Assembly (NCBI GenBank): GCA_011369465.1
Contig: DRQG01000048.1
Span: 1-37,019, forward strand
Length of the DNA: 37,019 nt
Origin: Caldithrix abyssi
GTDB taxonomy: Bacteria > Calditrichota > Calditrichia > Calditrichales > Calditrichaceae
Direction of reading: 5' to 3'
Under the pieces are notes generated by a model. The model ran no database searches, had not been told where the DNA came from, and worked only from the letters and a program-made list of their open reading frames with translations. Below are positions 6,457 to 15,937 of this stretch, piece after piece. Position 1 is the stretch's first letter. Each line of letters begins with the position of its first letter. The translations under genes and the position numbers were made by a program.

Positions 6457-8397
6457 ATGACTTTAATCTTTAACCATATATTTATTTCACAGCATCGCCG
6501 GTTTGCAAATATAATTCTGCTGATCAGCGCGCTGTTGGCGGTAACGTCTCTTCTTGCCCAGGATGTACCGGCGTCGTACAGCAATATGGGGTATGACAAA
6601 CAGGGCAGGCTGTATTTACAGGTTTCGGATACGTTGCGCTTATATGCCGATACATCAAGCTCCCCTTTAACACTTGAAAATCTGCGGGGTGATCCTAAGG
6701 GAACGGATGAGGGTATTGCCTTCAATTTCCAAAACCCTGATTTGAATGGAACTCTTTATTACGGTTTTATTCCCTATGAGGATGCACGTTATCCCTTACC
6801 GGTATATTTTGCCAGAACAGCCAAAATAAAAAACGGCAGGACGGAAATAAAAATAAAAAAGCGGATGAGCGGACGCTATGATATGATTCATTGGGAAGAA
6901 AAAGGAAAAGGTACACTGGGGTATCGTGTGGTGGATGATCGCGGTAATTTTCTTTATGACGGTATTATATCCTTCAAGGGCACAGGACCGTTCGAAATAG
7001 ACGATACCATTATCGAGGGACCCTTTGTCAATCTATTGACTGATCAGGGAGCGGTAATTTCTTTTGATACCAACACCAAAATCAAGGCTTCTGTAACGGT
7101 TGACGGAAAAAAGTTTGAGGATGCCCAATCCGCTTACCATCATGAAATAAATCTGAACGGGCTGAAACCGTCAACGCGCTATACATATACGATTCATTAC
7201 GGGGATAACAGCTTAAACTATGATTTTAAAACGGCTCCTCAGCCGGGCTCGCGCCGGCCTTTTGTATTTGCCTACGCCAGCGATTCACGCGCCGGCCGGG
7301 GAGGGGGAGAACGTAGTGTCTATGGCGTAAATCATTATATAACCAAACGAATTATCGCTTATGCCGCACAACAACAGGTCTCTTTTGTCCAATTTACCGG
7401 TGATATCATAAATGGATATGCGACGAAGACGGAGAACATGGATTTACAATATGCAAATTGGAAACGAGCGGTATCACCGTTTGGGGCGTATCTCCCTATT
7501 ATTGTAGGCATGGGTAACCATGAAGCATTGATTCATCGTTTTCCCGGGATTGGTCGTTATGGGCTATCCATAGATCGGTTTCCATTTGCGGATCAATCGT
7601 CCGAAGCCATATTTGCGCGCCATTTTGTAAATCCTTTGAACGGCCCTCTTAGCGAAGATGGCTCTATCTATGACCCAAACATGGATACAAATGATTTCCC
7701 ATCCTATAAGGAAAATGTTTTTTATTACAACTATGATAATTCTGCCATCATCGTACTCAATTCTGACTATTGGTATGCTCCCAGCCTGAAATATCATAAT
7801 GAATCTTCTGGAAATCTGCATGGTTACGTAATGGATAAACAATTTGAATGGCTCAAACAAACTCTGATTAAATTGGAAAATGATAAAAATGTTGATCATA
7901 TTTTTGTAACCATTCATACCCCATTTTTCCCCAATGGCGGGCACGTTGGAGATGCTATGTATTATAATGGCTCCAATGAAAAGCGAGCTTATGTTGCCGG
8001 CAAACCTGTAGCAAAAGGTATCATTGAACGCAGAGATGAGCTTTTAGACTTATTTATAAATAAAAGTACAAAAGTAGTAGCAATTTTGACAGGAGATGAG
8101 CACAATTATTGCCGTACGTTAATCGGGCCACAAACTTCTTTGTATCCTGAGGAATATACAGGCAATAAATTAAAATTGAGGCGTTCCATTTGGCAAATAA
8201 ATAACGGCGCAGCCGGGTCACCTTACTATGCCCAGGAGATAACGCCTTGGAGCGCTCAAACGTATGGATTTACGACCCAAAACGCTGTGGTTTTGGTGTA
8301 CGTGCATGGACAAAATGTGGATGTTAAAGTGTATAATCCGGATACATTGGAACCAGTTGACCGATTTAATCTGAAAAATGCAAAACAAAATGAATGA
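6457..8397 (+). CDS. Secreted calcineurin-like / purple-acid-phosphatase-like phosphoesterase
   Basis: Secreted binuclear-metal phosphoesterase of 646 residues. A hydrophobic signal segment ending near LLAQ is followed by a beta-rich N-terminal part, an Fn3-like domain of purple-acid-phosphatase type (about 185-265), and a calcineurin-like catalytic domain. Its metal-site motifs are D276 in YASDSR, D316 in FTGDIINGY, N354-H355 in GMGNHEA, H487 in VTIHTPF and D547-E-H549 in TGDEHNY. Two positions depart from the common family pattern: the first motif has Arg after D-x instead of His, and the last has Asp where GHxH has the first His. AAGGAG lies 6 bases before the ATG. It is 18 bases after the amidohydrolase gene and is closed by a terminator, so it ends that operon. 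Substrate unknown; the neighbouring glycerophosphate locus makes an organophosphate likely. Confidence 0.83.
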   Translation: MTLIFNHIFISQHRRFANIILLISALLAVTSLLAQDVPASYSNMGYDKQGRLYLQVSDTLRLYADTSSSPLTLENLRGDPKGTDEGIAFNFQNPDLNGTLYYGFIPYEDARYPLPVYFARTAKIKNGRTEIKIKKRMSGRYDMIHWEEKGKGTLGYRVVDDRGNFLYDGIISFKGTGPFEIDDTIIEGPFVNLLTDQGAVISFDTNTKIKASVTVDGKKFEDAQSAYHHEINLNGLKPSTRYTYTIHYGDNSLNYDFKTAPQPGSRRPFVFAYASDSRAGRGGGERSVYGVNHYITKRIIAYAAQQQVSFVQFTGDIINGYATKTENMDLQYANWKRAVSPFGAYLPIIVGMGNHEALIHRFPGIGRYGLSIDRFPFADQSSEAIFARHFVNPLNGPLSEDGSIYDPNMDTNDFPSYKENVFYYNYDNSAIIVLNSDYWYAPSLKYHNESSGNLHGYVMDKQFEWLKQTLIKLENDKNVDHIFVTIHTPFFPNGGHVGDAMYYNGSNEKRAYVAGKPVAKGIIERRDELLDLFINKSTKVVAILTGDEHNYCRTLIGPQTSLYPEEYTGNKLKLRRSIWQINNGAAGSPYYAQEITPWSAQTYGFTTQNAVVLVYVHGQNVDVKVYNPDTLEPVDRFNLKNAKQNE

Positions 8398-8430
8398 ACG
8401 ACGCCGAATTTAGATATTTTCTAATCTGGT

Positions 8431-8461
8431 AAAATACAGATTATTCTGTATTTTCTTTTTT
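8431..8461 (+). terminator. Rho-independent terminator after the phosphoesterase gene
   Basis: Perfect 10-bp stem AAAATACAGA (8431-8440) / TCTGTATTTT (8445-8454) with a TTAT loop, then C and six T residues (8456-8461). The stem is A/U-rich, so it may be leaky, but position and T-run fit. It separates the ygeY-phosphoesterase unit from the glp locus. Confidence 0.8.
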
Positions 8462-8482
8462 GTAAAAATATATCCTGCCTAC

Positions 8483-8511
8483 TTGATTAAATGTCTATAC
8501 ATTTATATATT
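8483..8511 (+). promoter_or_regulatory. Sigma70-like promoter of the glpT-led operon
   Basis: TTGATT (8483-8488, 4/6 to TTGACA) and TATATT (8506-8511, 5/6 to TATAAT) are separated by exactly 17 bases. The predicted start near 8518 gives a leader of about 69 bases before the glpT ATG. It lies just after the terminator of the previous unit, where a new promoter is needed, and its spacer contains a HutC-type operator. Confidence 0.65.
8491..8502. promoter_or_regulatory. Candidate GntR/HutC operator ATGTCTATACAT inside the glpT promoter spacer
   Basis: ATGTCTATACAT is an imperfect palindrome (10 of 12 positions symmetric). Its core GTCTATAC matches the HutC-subfamily GntR consensus that I recall as NyGTMTAKACNy at every defined position. 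It lies wholly between the -35 and -10 boxes, where bound repressor would block RNA polymerase. The same locus encodes a GntR regulator with a UTRA domain (18726-19532), the natural candidate to bind it. I saw no second copy of this core in the other intergenic gaps of the window. Confidence 0.6.
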
Positions 8512-8586
8512 AAGTCAAATTCAAAATACTGAATTTTTCTCTCCTGTAATAGTTTTTTTCGGATATCTTAATGAAAGGCAATATGA

Positions 8587-9939
8587 ATGTTGTTCGAACG
8601 CATTAAGAGTTTTTACGCACCGCCGCTTCCAATCCCTCGGTTACCCGAAAGCGAAATAGACCACACTTACAAAAAATACCGCTGGAGCACACTCGAGTCG
8701 ACCTTCTTGGGATATGCAACCTTTTATTTAGTTCGTAATAATCTGTCAACTGTAGCAAAAGATATAGAAGGCGCCCTAAACTACGATCATAATATGATCG
8801 GCAGTATCTTAGCAGTTACTGCTATTGCCTATGGTATAGGCAAATTTTTAATGGGCTCTCTTTCGGATCGTAGCGACCCGCGAAAATTTATGGCCACAGG
8901 CCTGCTTTTTACGGCTTTTTGTAATTTTGCATTCGGTGGGGTGGCGAGTTACACCGTACACTTTTTATTATGGGCTTTAAACGGTTTTATTCAGGGAATG
9001 GGTTGGCCTCCTTGCGGTCGTTCTATCGGTCATTGGTTTAGCATGCGTGAGCGTGGTTCCATATTTGCAATCTGGAATGTTGCGCATAATATCGGTGGGG
9101 GATTAGCTGGCATCTTGGCTGCTTACGCGGCTTCCCATTTTGGCTGGCAGGCAGCATTTTATGTTCCTGGGATGATCGCTGTTGTCGGATCAATGTATTT
9201 ATTTTGGCGATTACGCGATACCCCTCAATCCGTTGGGCTGCCTCCTATCGAAGAATATAAAAATGATTATTCGGAAGATGAAAAGAAATATGGTGTAAAT
9301 GAGAAAGAGCTAAGAACAAGAGAACTCTTTATTGACTATGTTCTAAAGAATAAGGCATTGTGGCTCATTGCCATATCCAATTTTTTTGTTTACATCGTGC
9401 GTTATAGTATGTTGGATTGGGGGCCAACCTATTTGCGTGAAATAAAAGGCGCCAGTCTGACTGATGGCGGGTTTGCTATTCTCGTCATTGAATTTGGCGG
9501 CATTCCTTCCACGATTTTAATGGGCTGGATTTCGGATAAAGTGGGTGGACGCCGGGGAATGGTAAGCTTGTTGTGCATGATTCCAATTTTTATGGCATTT
9601 ACGGGTATCTATTTGAATCCACCAGGTCATTTTTGGTTGGACATGTTCTTTCTATCGGTTATAGGGTTTTTTGTTTATCCTCCTGTGATGCTCCTGGGCG
9701 TTGCGGGTCTGGATTTAACATCAAAAAAGGCCGTCGGTACAGCCGCCGGATTTATAGGTTTATTTGGGTACATTGGGCGTACCGTTCAGGCAAAGGGTTT
9801 TGGTTGGATAGTCGATTATTTTGGTGGAATCTATGGTTCTGAGACGGCCTGGAATCTGGTGATTTTTGTCATATTGGGCAGTACTCTGCTGGCGATTTTC
9901 CTTTTAAGTTTTACTTGGAATATGAAACCGCGTGCCTGA
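8587..9939 (+). CDS. glpT: Glycerol-3-phosphate:phosphate antiporter GlpT (MFS, OPA family)
   Basis: Inner-membrane transporter of 450 residues with 12 expected helices, closely similar to E. coli GlpT throughout. Substrate-site residues are kept: R50 in FYLVRNN (E. coli R45), the His in IWNVAHNIGGG (E. coli H165) and the Arg in FVYIVRYSMLDWGPTYL (E. coli R269). Other shared signatures are GSLSDRSDPR, GMGWPPCGRSIGHW, RDTPQSVGLPPIEEYKNDY and GTAAGFIGLFGYIGR. It exchanges cytoplasmic phosphate for external glycerol-3-phosphate. A related hexose-phosphate or other organophosphate substrate cannot be excluded, but the full match to GlpT and the glpD/glpQ neighbours make G3P most likely. It is the first gene of the locus and sits behind an apparent repressible promoter; AAAGG lies about 9 bases before the ATG. 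Confidence 0.94.
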   Translation: MLFERIKSFYAPPLPIPRLPESEIDHTYKKYRWSTLESTFLGYATFYLVRNNLSTVAKDIEGALNYDHNMIGSILAVTAIAYGIGKFLMGSLSDRSDPRKFMATGLLFTAFCNFAFGGVASYTVHFLLWALNGFIQGMGWPPCGRSIGHWFSMRERGSIFAIWNVAHNIGGGLAGILAAYAASHFGWQAAFYVPGMIAVVGSMYLFWRLRDTPQSVGLPPIEEYKNDYSEDEKKYGVNEKELRTRELFIDYVLKNKALWLIAISNFFVYIVRYSMLDWGPTYLREIKGASLTDGGFAILVIEFGGIPSTILMGWISDKVGGRRGMVSLLCMIPIFMAFTGIYLNPPGHFWLDMFFLSVIGFFVYPPVMLLGVAGLDLTSKKAVGTAAGFIGLFGYIGRTVQAKGFGWIVDYFGGIYGSETAWNLVIFVILGSTLLAIFLLSFTWNMKPRA

Positions 9940-9991
9940 GCGCAAGGATACTTAACGTGTTTAGAGACTTGCCGAATTTTATGGAGAATAT

Positions 9992-12706
9992 ATGAACAGG
10001 TTAAAAATAATAGCCATCTTTCTGATGCCCCTTTTATATTTTAGTATAAGTTTCTCCGGCACAACCGGTAAAATTAAAGGCGTTGTTTTGGATAAAGAAA
10101 CAGGTGAACCGTTAGTCGGAGCGAATGTGGTTATCAAAGGCACTGCAATGGGGGCGGCTACAAATTTAGACGGGAGCTATTTTATAATCAATGTGCCGCC
10201 GGGAAAATATTCCCTTGAAATTATTGCCATCGGATATCAGAGTGTGGTTGTGAATGATGTTCAGGTGGTTACTGACCGCACAACGATTCAAAATTTTATG
10301 CTTTCTCAGCAAATATTGGAGGGAGAGGCGGTAGTGGTAGTGGCTTCTCGTCCGATAGTCGAAAAAGACCGTACAAATACAATGGCTTATGTAACCAGCG
10401 AGCAGATTGATGCTTTACCTGTCCAGGAGGTGGAAGATTTAATCTCGCTTCAGTCCGGTATCACCAAAGACGCTAGTGGAAAATTCCATATGCGTGGCGG
10501 ACGGGCCGGTGAAATTGCTTATATGGTCGATGGAATTCCTGTTACCGACCAATATCGCGGGGGTAGCCTTGTGGAAATGGAAAACAGTTGGATACAGGAA
10601 TTGCAGGTGATCTCAGGAACGTTTAACGCGGAATATGGTCAGGCGCAGTCCGGAGTTATCAATGTGGTCAGCAAAGGAGGTACGCAGGAATTCTCGGGAG
10701 ATGCAACGCTCTGGCTTGGTGACCATGTCAGTGGAAACGACGATATCTACATGAATATAGGAAAGGTGGGATTGGGGGAATACAATTTACAATTAAGTTT
10801 AAGCGGGCCTATATCGTTTTTCCCGGATGCATCCTTCTTCTTTTCCGGTCGAATCTATAATACGGATGGTTGGTTATACGGAGAGCGACGAACCCGTATT
10901 GACGATACGGTTCCTATCCAGGCCTATTATCATGAGGCTCAACAAAACCCGAGCGAAGAGGAAAGATTAATCGGTATCAAAATTCCTGATTCTTTGCAAA
11001 CCGGTGATGGATCTTACGTTCCCCTTAATCCACGTATGAAATATTCCATTTATGGTAATATGCGCTTTCGTTTATGGCAGGGAACGGATATAACCTACTC
11101 ATTGTTTGCCGACCAACAAACATGGAAAACATACAGCGATGCAAGGCGTTACGCTCCTGACGGTGTCCCCGAAAAATACCGTACCAGTTTTAACCATATC
11201 CTTAATTTTACGCATTCATTATCTAATCGCACTTTTTATAAACTTGGGTTTTCCTATTCATCCAAAGAGGATAAATCTTATCTCTTCGAGGACCCGCTTG
11301 ATAACCGGTACCAAGGTAAAGCACTCTACCTGAACGGGTTTTATTTTGGGGGAACCAACAATTCCCGATACGATAATATCGTAAATACTATGCTGGGTAA
11401 ATTTGATTTGACCAGTCAGGTTAATTCATATAATCTGGTCAAATTTGGGGGAGTGTTGAAATATCATGATATAACGCATAACACCTTAACCACAATTTCC
11501 CGCAGCGCGGTCTATGAACCGCCAAATCTGGAAATACCCGCCCGCAACACATCCAACAATAATTTCTACAATCACAAACCTCTGGAATTTGCTGTTTACA
11601 TACAGGATAAAGTCGAATTCAATGAGATTATTTTTAATGCCGGATTACGATTCGATTATTGGGACTCTCGATCGGAAGTACTTACAGACCTGGAAGCGAT
11701 CACCGACATCGATGACGGGATACGTAGCAGTTCGCCACGCGAGCCCAGCACCCCGAGCTGGCAGTTAAGTCCAAGGTTTGGCCTGGCCTTCCCGGTTTCG
11801 TCAACTGGGGTGTTTCATGTTTCTTACGGGCATTTTTTTCAAATTCCTCGCTTTTCCTATATTTTTGCCAATTCGGAATTTGAGATTGAGCTGGGCGATT
11901 TGGAAACAATTATGGGGAATGCCAATTTGCTACCGGAAAAAAATATATCGTACGAAATCGGTTTCCAGCAAGAATTAGCGGCCACCTGGGGCTTAAATAT
12001 TACGGTTTATTATAAAGACATTAAGAATTTGCTTGGTCAGGAAATCATTAACACTCGTGATAAAAAAGTGTATGCCCGTTACATTAATCGCGACTATGGC
12101 AATGTAAAAGGTATTACCCTCGCCCTGGAAAAAATCTATTCCGATATGTTCGCTGCAACTATAGATTATACCTATCAGGTGGCGCGGGGTAATGCTTCCG
12201 ATCCCAATTCAGTTTTTTATGATTTCCAATCTCATCCGCCGCGTGAAAGTGAAAAACAGGTTCTGCCATTGGATTGGGATCAACCGCATATAATCAATGC
12301 AACGGTGCGCATAGGCGATCCGCGTAGTTGGAATATTGGAATTATCGGAAGGTATGAATCGGGACAACCTTACACACCGTCAAATCCGGGCAGTGCCTTA
12401 ACCACTCAATTCCGTAACAGCGATCGTAAACCCGATATTTTCTATATAAATCTTAATCTTTACAAAACATTCAAACTGTTTAATCAAAAAATGCGGCTTT
12501 TTGCCAAAATATACAATCTGTTTGATAATTTGAACGAGATAAAAGTGTATTCGAGTACAGGAAGAGCACAGTTCCCCTATCGCACTAACGCCGACCGCCA
12601 AATTCTGGAAAGAAATCCTAATTTTACTTTAGAAGAAATGGACCTTCGGCCGGATTTTTATTACGAACCCCGCAGGGTTGTATTGGGATTAACCGTTTAT
12701 TTTTAA
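9992..12706 (+). CDS. TonB-dependent outer-membrane receptor with carboxypeptidase-regulatory-like N-terminal domain
   Basis: Outer-membrane active transporter of 904 residues. After a signal peptide ending near ISFSG comes a CarboxypepD_reg-like domain (about 25-110: GKIKGVVLDKETGEPLVGA ... LDGSYFIINVPPGKYSL), then a TonB plug (VEDLISLQSGI, FHMRGGRAGEIAYMVDGIP, FNAEYGQAQSGVINVVSKGG) and a long beta-barrel ending in the outer-membrane-type aromatic terminus VVLGLTVYF. The substrate is not readable from sequence. Its place between glpT and glpD suggests it imports a glycerophospho-compound or small teichoic-acid/phospholipid-derived piece too large for porins. GGAG lies 5 bases before the ATG. 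The next two genes encode a large surface protein and a PorV-like barrel, an arrangement that resembles a SusC/D-like unit built from different parts. Confidence 0.9.
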   Translation: MNRLKIIAIFLMPLLYFSISFSGTTGKIKGVVLDKETGEPLVGANVVIKGTAMGAATNLDGSYFIINVPPGKYSLEIIAIGYQSVVVNDVQVVTDRTTIQNFMLSQQILEGEAVVVVASRPIVEKDRTNTMAYVTSEQIDALPVQEVEDLISLQSGITKDASGKFHMRGGRAGEIAYMVDGIPVTDQYRGGSLVEMENSWIQELQVISGTFNAEYGQAQSGVINVVSKGGTQEFSGDATLWLGDHVSGNDDIYMNIGKVGLGEYNLQLSLSGPISFFPDASFFFSGRIYNTDGWLYGERRTRIDDTVPIQAYYHEAQQNPSEEERLIGIKIPDSLQTGDGSYVPLNPRMKYSIYGNMRFRLWQGTDITYSLFADQQTWKTYSDARRYAPDGVPEKYRTSFNHILNFTHSLSNRTFYKLGFSYSSKEDKSYLFEDPLDNRYQGKALYLNGFYFGGTNNSRYDNIVNTMLGKFDLTSQVNSYNLVKFGGVLKYHDITHNTLTTISRSAVYEPPNLEIPARNTSNNNFYNHKPLEFAVYIQDKVEFNEIIFNAGLRFDYWDSRSEVLTDLEAITDIDDGIRSSSPREPSTPSWQLSPRFGLAFPVSSTGVFHVSYGHFFQIPRFSYIFANSEFEIELGDLETIMGNANLLPEKNISYEIGFQQELAATWGLNITVYYKDIKNLLGQEIINTRDKKVYARYINRDYGNVKGITLALEKIYSDMFAATIDYTYQVARGNASDPNSVFYDFQSHPPRESEKQVLPLDWDQPHIINATVRIGDPRSWNIGIIGRYESGQPYTPSNPGSALTTQFRNSDRKPDIFYINLNLYKTFKLFNQKMRLFAKIYNLFDNLNEIKVYSSTGRAQFPYRTNADRQILERNPNFTLEEMDLRPDFYYEPRRVVLGLTVYF

Positions 12707-12726
12707 AATCAACTTGAGGGATTAGA

Positions 12727-15700
12727 ATGCATAAAAAGTTGACCACATTAATTATATTTTTCATCGCCTGGCTACTTTTATTTACTATAGCTAAACCTTT
12801 GTCTGCTCAGGAAGAGGATACAGATAAATCCAACCTACTGAAATTAAATAAACTAAGCGGCAGGGACGAACGACGCACCGGGGTACACGATGGAAATCTG
12901 GTATATACACGTTTTTCCAACTTCGGAAATCTGGGTAGCCGTTACGAACCACCCAAAATGGAATGGCCAAAGGGCTCCGGCATTTGGTACGGTTTCGAAT
13001 TTATTATGATTGCCGGTGCAGAAGTGGTTGATGCCCATGGAGATACCATCCACATCATGTCCGAAAACTACACCAATCCAAAATCATTCGACATTGCGCC
13101 GGATGGCTCGCATACTTACGGTTGGGAACCTCTGCCCGGTTATTTCAATGACGGGCCGGAAAACATAGATAACTATCCGGCTATGAGCCATAAACCGGAG
13201 ACCTGGCCAAAGTCGTGGCCTTACGATTATCCCGGCGAACCCGGTTCGCGTGACGGTAAATGGAATGGCGAATTTGGCGCCTATACCCGGGCAGACCAGG
13301 AAAGTTACTATGTGATGGATGACCGAAATAACGATGAATTCGACTATTATCCATTCATCGGCAGCTCGGAAGACTCGGCTGATTTTCCAACAGGCCGCCG
13401 CGGTTTAGGGCTGCAAGTTAAGGTGCGTGGATATCAATGGGTTCAGGTAGAAGCCGAAGATATTCTTATAGTCCGATATGATATTAAAAATGTTAGCGAT
13501 AAGGATCTGGAAAAAGTGGTTTTTGGCATGTATATAGATCCGGCTGTCGGAGGCGAAGGCGATTCGATGGATGATGATGCATATTTTGACACCGAGGATG
13601 ATATTACTTATTGCTGGGATCTGGATGGTTATGATAATAAAGGACGTCCAGGTGTTGGTTATTTTGGCTTTGCCTTTCTGGAAAGTCCGGGAGACCCGTT
13701 AAATGGGATTGATGATGATGAAGATGGTTTGGTGGATGAACGCCAGGACAATGATCGCGGCTCCTATATATTCGGTCCCATTGGAAATTTCGGACCGCCA
13801 AAATACCATTGGGAAGGCGACGAAGACGGCGACTGGCGCCCATATCATGATGCTAATGAGAACGGTAAATGGGATGAGGGCGAAGATATTTTTGACGATA
13901 AGGGTTCGGACGGAATTGGCCCGTATGATCAGGATTACCCGGGTCCGGATTTGGACGGCACAGAAGCCAATGGCATGCCGGACCAAGGCGAACCGAACTT
14001 CGGTAAAACCGATAATGACGAATCCGACCAAATCGGATTAACCAGTTTTCTGTTACGTCCGGCCGGTAATATCAGTGACGATGAGCGGTTATGGAATGAA
14101 ATGACCCCCGGTTTGTTCGGCGGGGCTTTGCCTTCTAACCTGGCCTTTATTTACGGTTCCGGATATTTTAGCTTGCCAAAGGGTGAAACACGCAAATTTG
14201 CCATAGCCTGTTTATTTGGCAACGATTTTGACGATATTTTACGTAACAAGCGTACTATGCAGCGCATCTATGATGCAGACTATAATTTTACCAAACCGCC
14301 GCTTCTGCCTACATTAAAGGCAACTGCTGGTGACGGAAAAGTAATTCTGAGGTGGGATAGCCGTGCAGAGCAATCCATAGACCCGATCTATGGTAAAGAT
14401 TTCGAGGGCTATCTGATTTACCGTTCTACAGATCCATCTTTCAATTCTATAAAAACAATAACAGACGCGTATGGTAATCCCATTTTTTGGAAACCAATTG
14501 CTCAATTTGATCTTAAAGACGGTTTAACCGGTCCCCATCCTATCCAAACCGGAGAAAGCGGCGCTCACTTCGCCATGGGCGAAGACACGGGTTTGCAATA
14601 TTATTTTGTAGATGAAGATGTGGATAACGGGCGTACATACTACTATGCAGTTACATCCTATGATAAAGGGTATGATGAAGATTTTTATGATCGTGGGATT
14701 GTGGATGAGCCGTTATTGGCCCCTGTGGCTCCAAGTGAGTGCAGTAAAATTATTCAAACCGATTTGGTGGGCAATGTAATCAATATTGGCCGAAATTGCG
14801 CTGTAGTAGTACCCAATGCCCCCAGCGCCGGGTATGTGGAAGGCAATATAGGGCAAGGTGTGGTTCATAAAAGCGGTATCGCCACTGGATCGGTAAATGT
14901 AAATGTTTTGTTGGCGGACAGCCTGAAAGACAATCACACCTATCGGATTACTTTTAAAGATTCCTCATTGGCGCGCTATACCCAGTCGGTGATTGTTGAG
15001 GATGTAACACTACAGGATACAGTGTATGTAGTGACTCCTTATGATGAATTCGAGTTGGGCAATGAAATTATTGACGGCTTACAGTTCGAATTTAATAACG
15101 ATTCTGCTAAGGTGACAGATTTCGGCTGGATAAAAGGAGAAGCCAACATGCCGGCAACGGTTGCCCTTCTTGAATCGAATAAATCATTACCCCTGCCCGA
15201 AGATTTTGAAATCAGGGTGATGCAGGCCAATGCCGATACATCCTTTGACCCGTTGCCCTTTTTGCGCAAGCCGGTGAATTTCCAGCTGTGGAGCACAACC
15301 ACAAATAAAAAATATAAGTTTTTATTCAACGAAAAAACCAATAAAGATGGTATGCTTAATTTTGGAGATGAAATTGTTGTCGCTTATAATATTGAAGGAT
15401 TCCGGTATAATACAGCCTGGCGTATTGTTTTTGGTGATAGCAGTGAGGTTGAGAACCCCCGCGCACCGGAAGAAGGGGATGTTTTTTTCTTTGAAGTCAG
15501 CAAACCGTTCACATCGGATGATGTATATGAGTTCATTACCTATACCAGCAAAAGAGATAAAAAATTAGCTGCAGATAATTTGGATAATATCTATGTTGTA
15601 CCGGACCCCTATGTTGTATCCGCATCCTGGGAAAAACCATTGTTTTATTCTTCGGGACGGGGTGAGCGTCGCATAGATTTTGTAAATCTTCCCACGGAAT

Positions 15701-15894
15701 GTACGATTCGTATTTTCACTATTAGTGGAAGATTAGTCAAAACGATAGAACATCGGAGCACTATATCCAACGGATCAGAATCCTGGGATTTAATTTCCGA
15801 TGATGGTTTAACCGTCTCATACGGCGTTTATATTTTTCATGTTCAGGCACCCGGTTTGGGTGAAAAAATTGGTAAATTTGCTCTGATAAAATGA
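12727..15894 (+). CDS. Large secreted surface protein with Ca-binding-like repeats, Fn3-like module and T9SS-type C-terminal domain
   Basis: No named family recognised. The 1055-residue protein has a signal peptide (to about LSAQEE) and a Trp/Tyr/Gly-rich N-terminal region. An acidic segment at about 327-435 has several EF-hand/thrombospondin-3-like loops (IDDDEDGLVDE, DANENGKWDEGED, DLDGTEANGMPDQGE, KTDNDESDQIG). An Fn3-like module follows at about 529-665 (GDGKVILRWD...GYLIYRSTD...YYYAVTSYD), then a region with VVPDPYVVSASWE, and a C-terminal domain from about 978 (IRIFTISGRLVKT ... YGVYIFHV) like type A T9SS sorting domains. It is predicted to be exported by T9SS and held at the surface, where it could serve as substrate-binding partner of the receptor encoded 20 bases upstream. 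GAGGG precedes the ATG. Confidence 0.75.
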   Translation: MHKKLTTLIIFFIAWLLLFTIAKPLSAQEEDTDKSNLLKLNKLSGRDERRTGVHDGNLVYTRFSNFGNLGSRYEPPKMEWPKGSGIWYGFEFIMIAGAEVVDAHGDTIHIMSENYTNPKSFDIAPDGSHTYGWEPLPGYFNDGPENIDNYPAMSHKPETWPKSWPYDYPGEPGSRDGKWNGEFGAYTRADQESYYVMDDRNNDEFDYYPFIGSSEDSADFPTGRRGLGLQVKVRGYQWVQVEAEDILIVRYDIKNVSDKDLEKVVFGMYIDPAVGGEGDSMDDDAYFDTEDDITYCWDLDGYDNKGRPGVGYFGFAFLESPGDPLNGIDDDEDGLVDERQDNDRGSYIFGPIGNFGPPKYHWEGDEDGDWRPYHDANENGKWDEGEDIFDDKGSDGIGPYDQDYPGPDLDGTEANGMPDQGEPNFGKTDNDESDQIGLTSFLLRPAGNISDDERLWNEMTPGLFGGALPSNLAFIYGSGYFSLPKGETRKFAIACLFGNDFDDILRNKRTMQRIYDADYNFTKPPLLPTLKATAGDGKVILRWDSRAEQSIDPIYGKDFEGYLIYRSTDPSFNSIKTITDAYGNPIFWKPIAQFDLKDGLTGPHPIQTGESGAHFAMGEDTGLQYYFVDEDVDNGRTYYYAVTSYDKGYDEDFYDRGIVDEPLLAPVAPSECSKIIQTDLVGNVINIGRNCAVVVPNAPSAGYVEGNIGQGVVHKSGIATGSVNVNVLLADSLKDNHTYRITFKDSSLARYTQSVIVEDVTLQDTVYVVTPYDEFELGNEIIDGLQFEFNNDSAKVTDFGWIKGEANMPATVALLESNKSLPLPEDFEIRVMQANADTSFDPLPFLRKPVNFQLWSTTTNKKYKFLFNEKTNKDGMLNFGDEIVVAYNIEGFRYNTAWRIVFGDSSEVENPRAPEEGDVFFFEVSKPFTSDDVYEFITYTSKRDKKLAADNLDNIYVVPDPYVVSASWEKPLFYSSGRGERRIDFVNLPTECTIRIFTISGRLVKTIEHRSTISNGSESWDLISDDGLTVSYGVYIFHVQAPGLGEKIGKFALIK

Positions 15895-15937
15895 GTGAAA
15901 ATAGAATATTATCTATCCACGGTTGCGAGGAACAATA

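Noticed and set aside
13700-14041. Short repetitive frames over the acidic part of the 1055-residue protein
   Set aside because: Shadow frames of the Asp-rich Ca-loop region; no start signals or recognisable products.
15923-15937. TTG at 15923 as start of the PorV-like protein
   Set aside because: The GAGGA ribosome site lies between this codon and ATG 15938, which starts the signal peptide.
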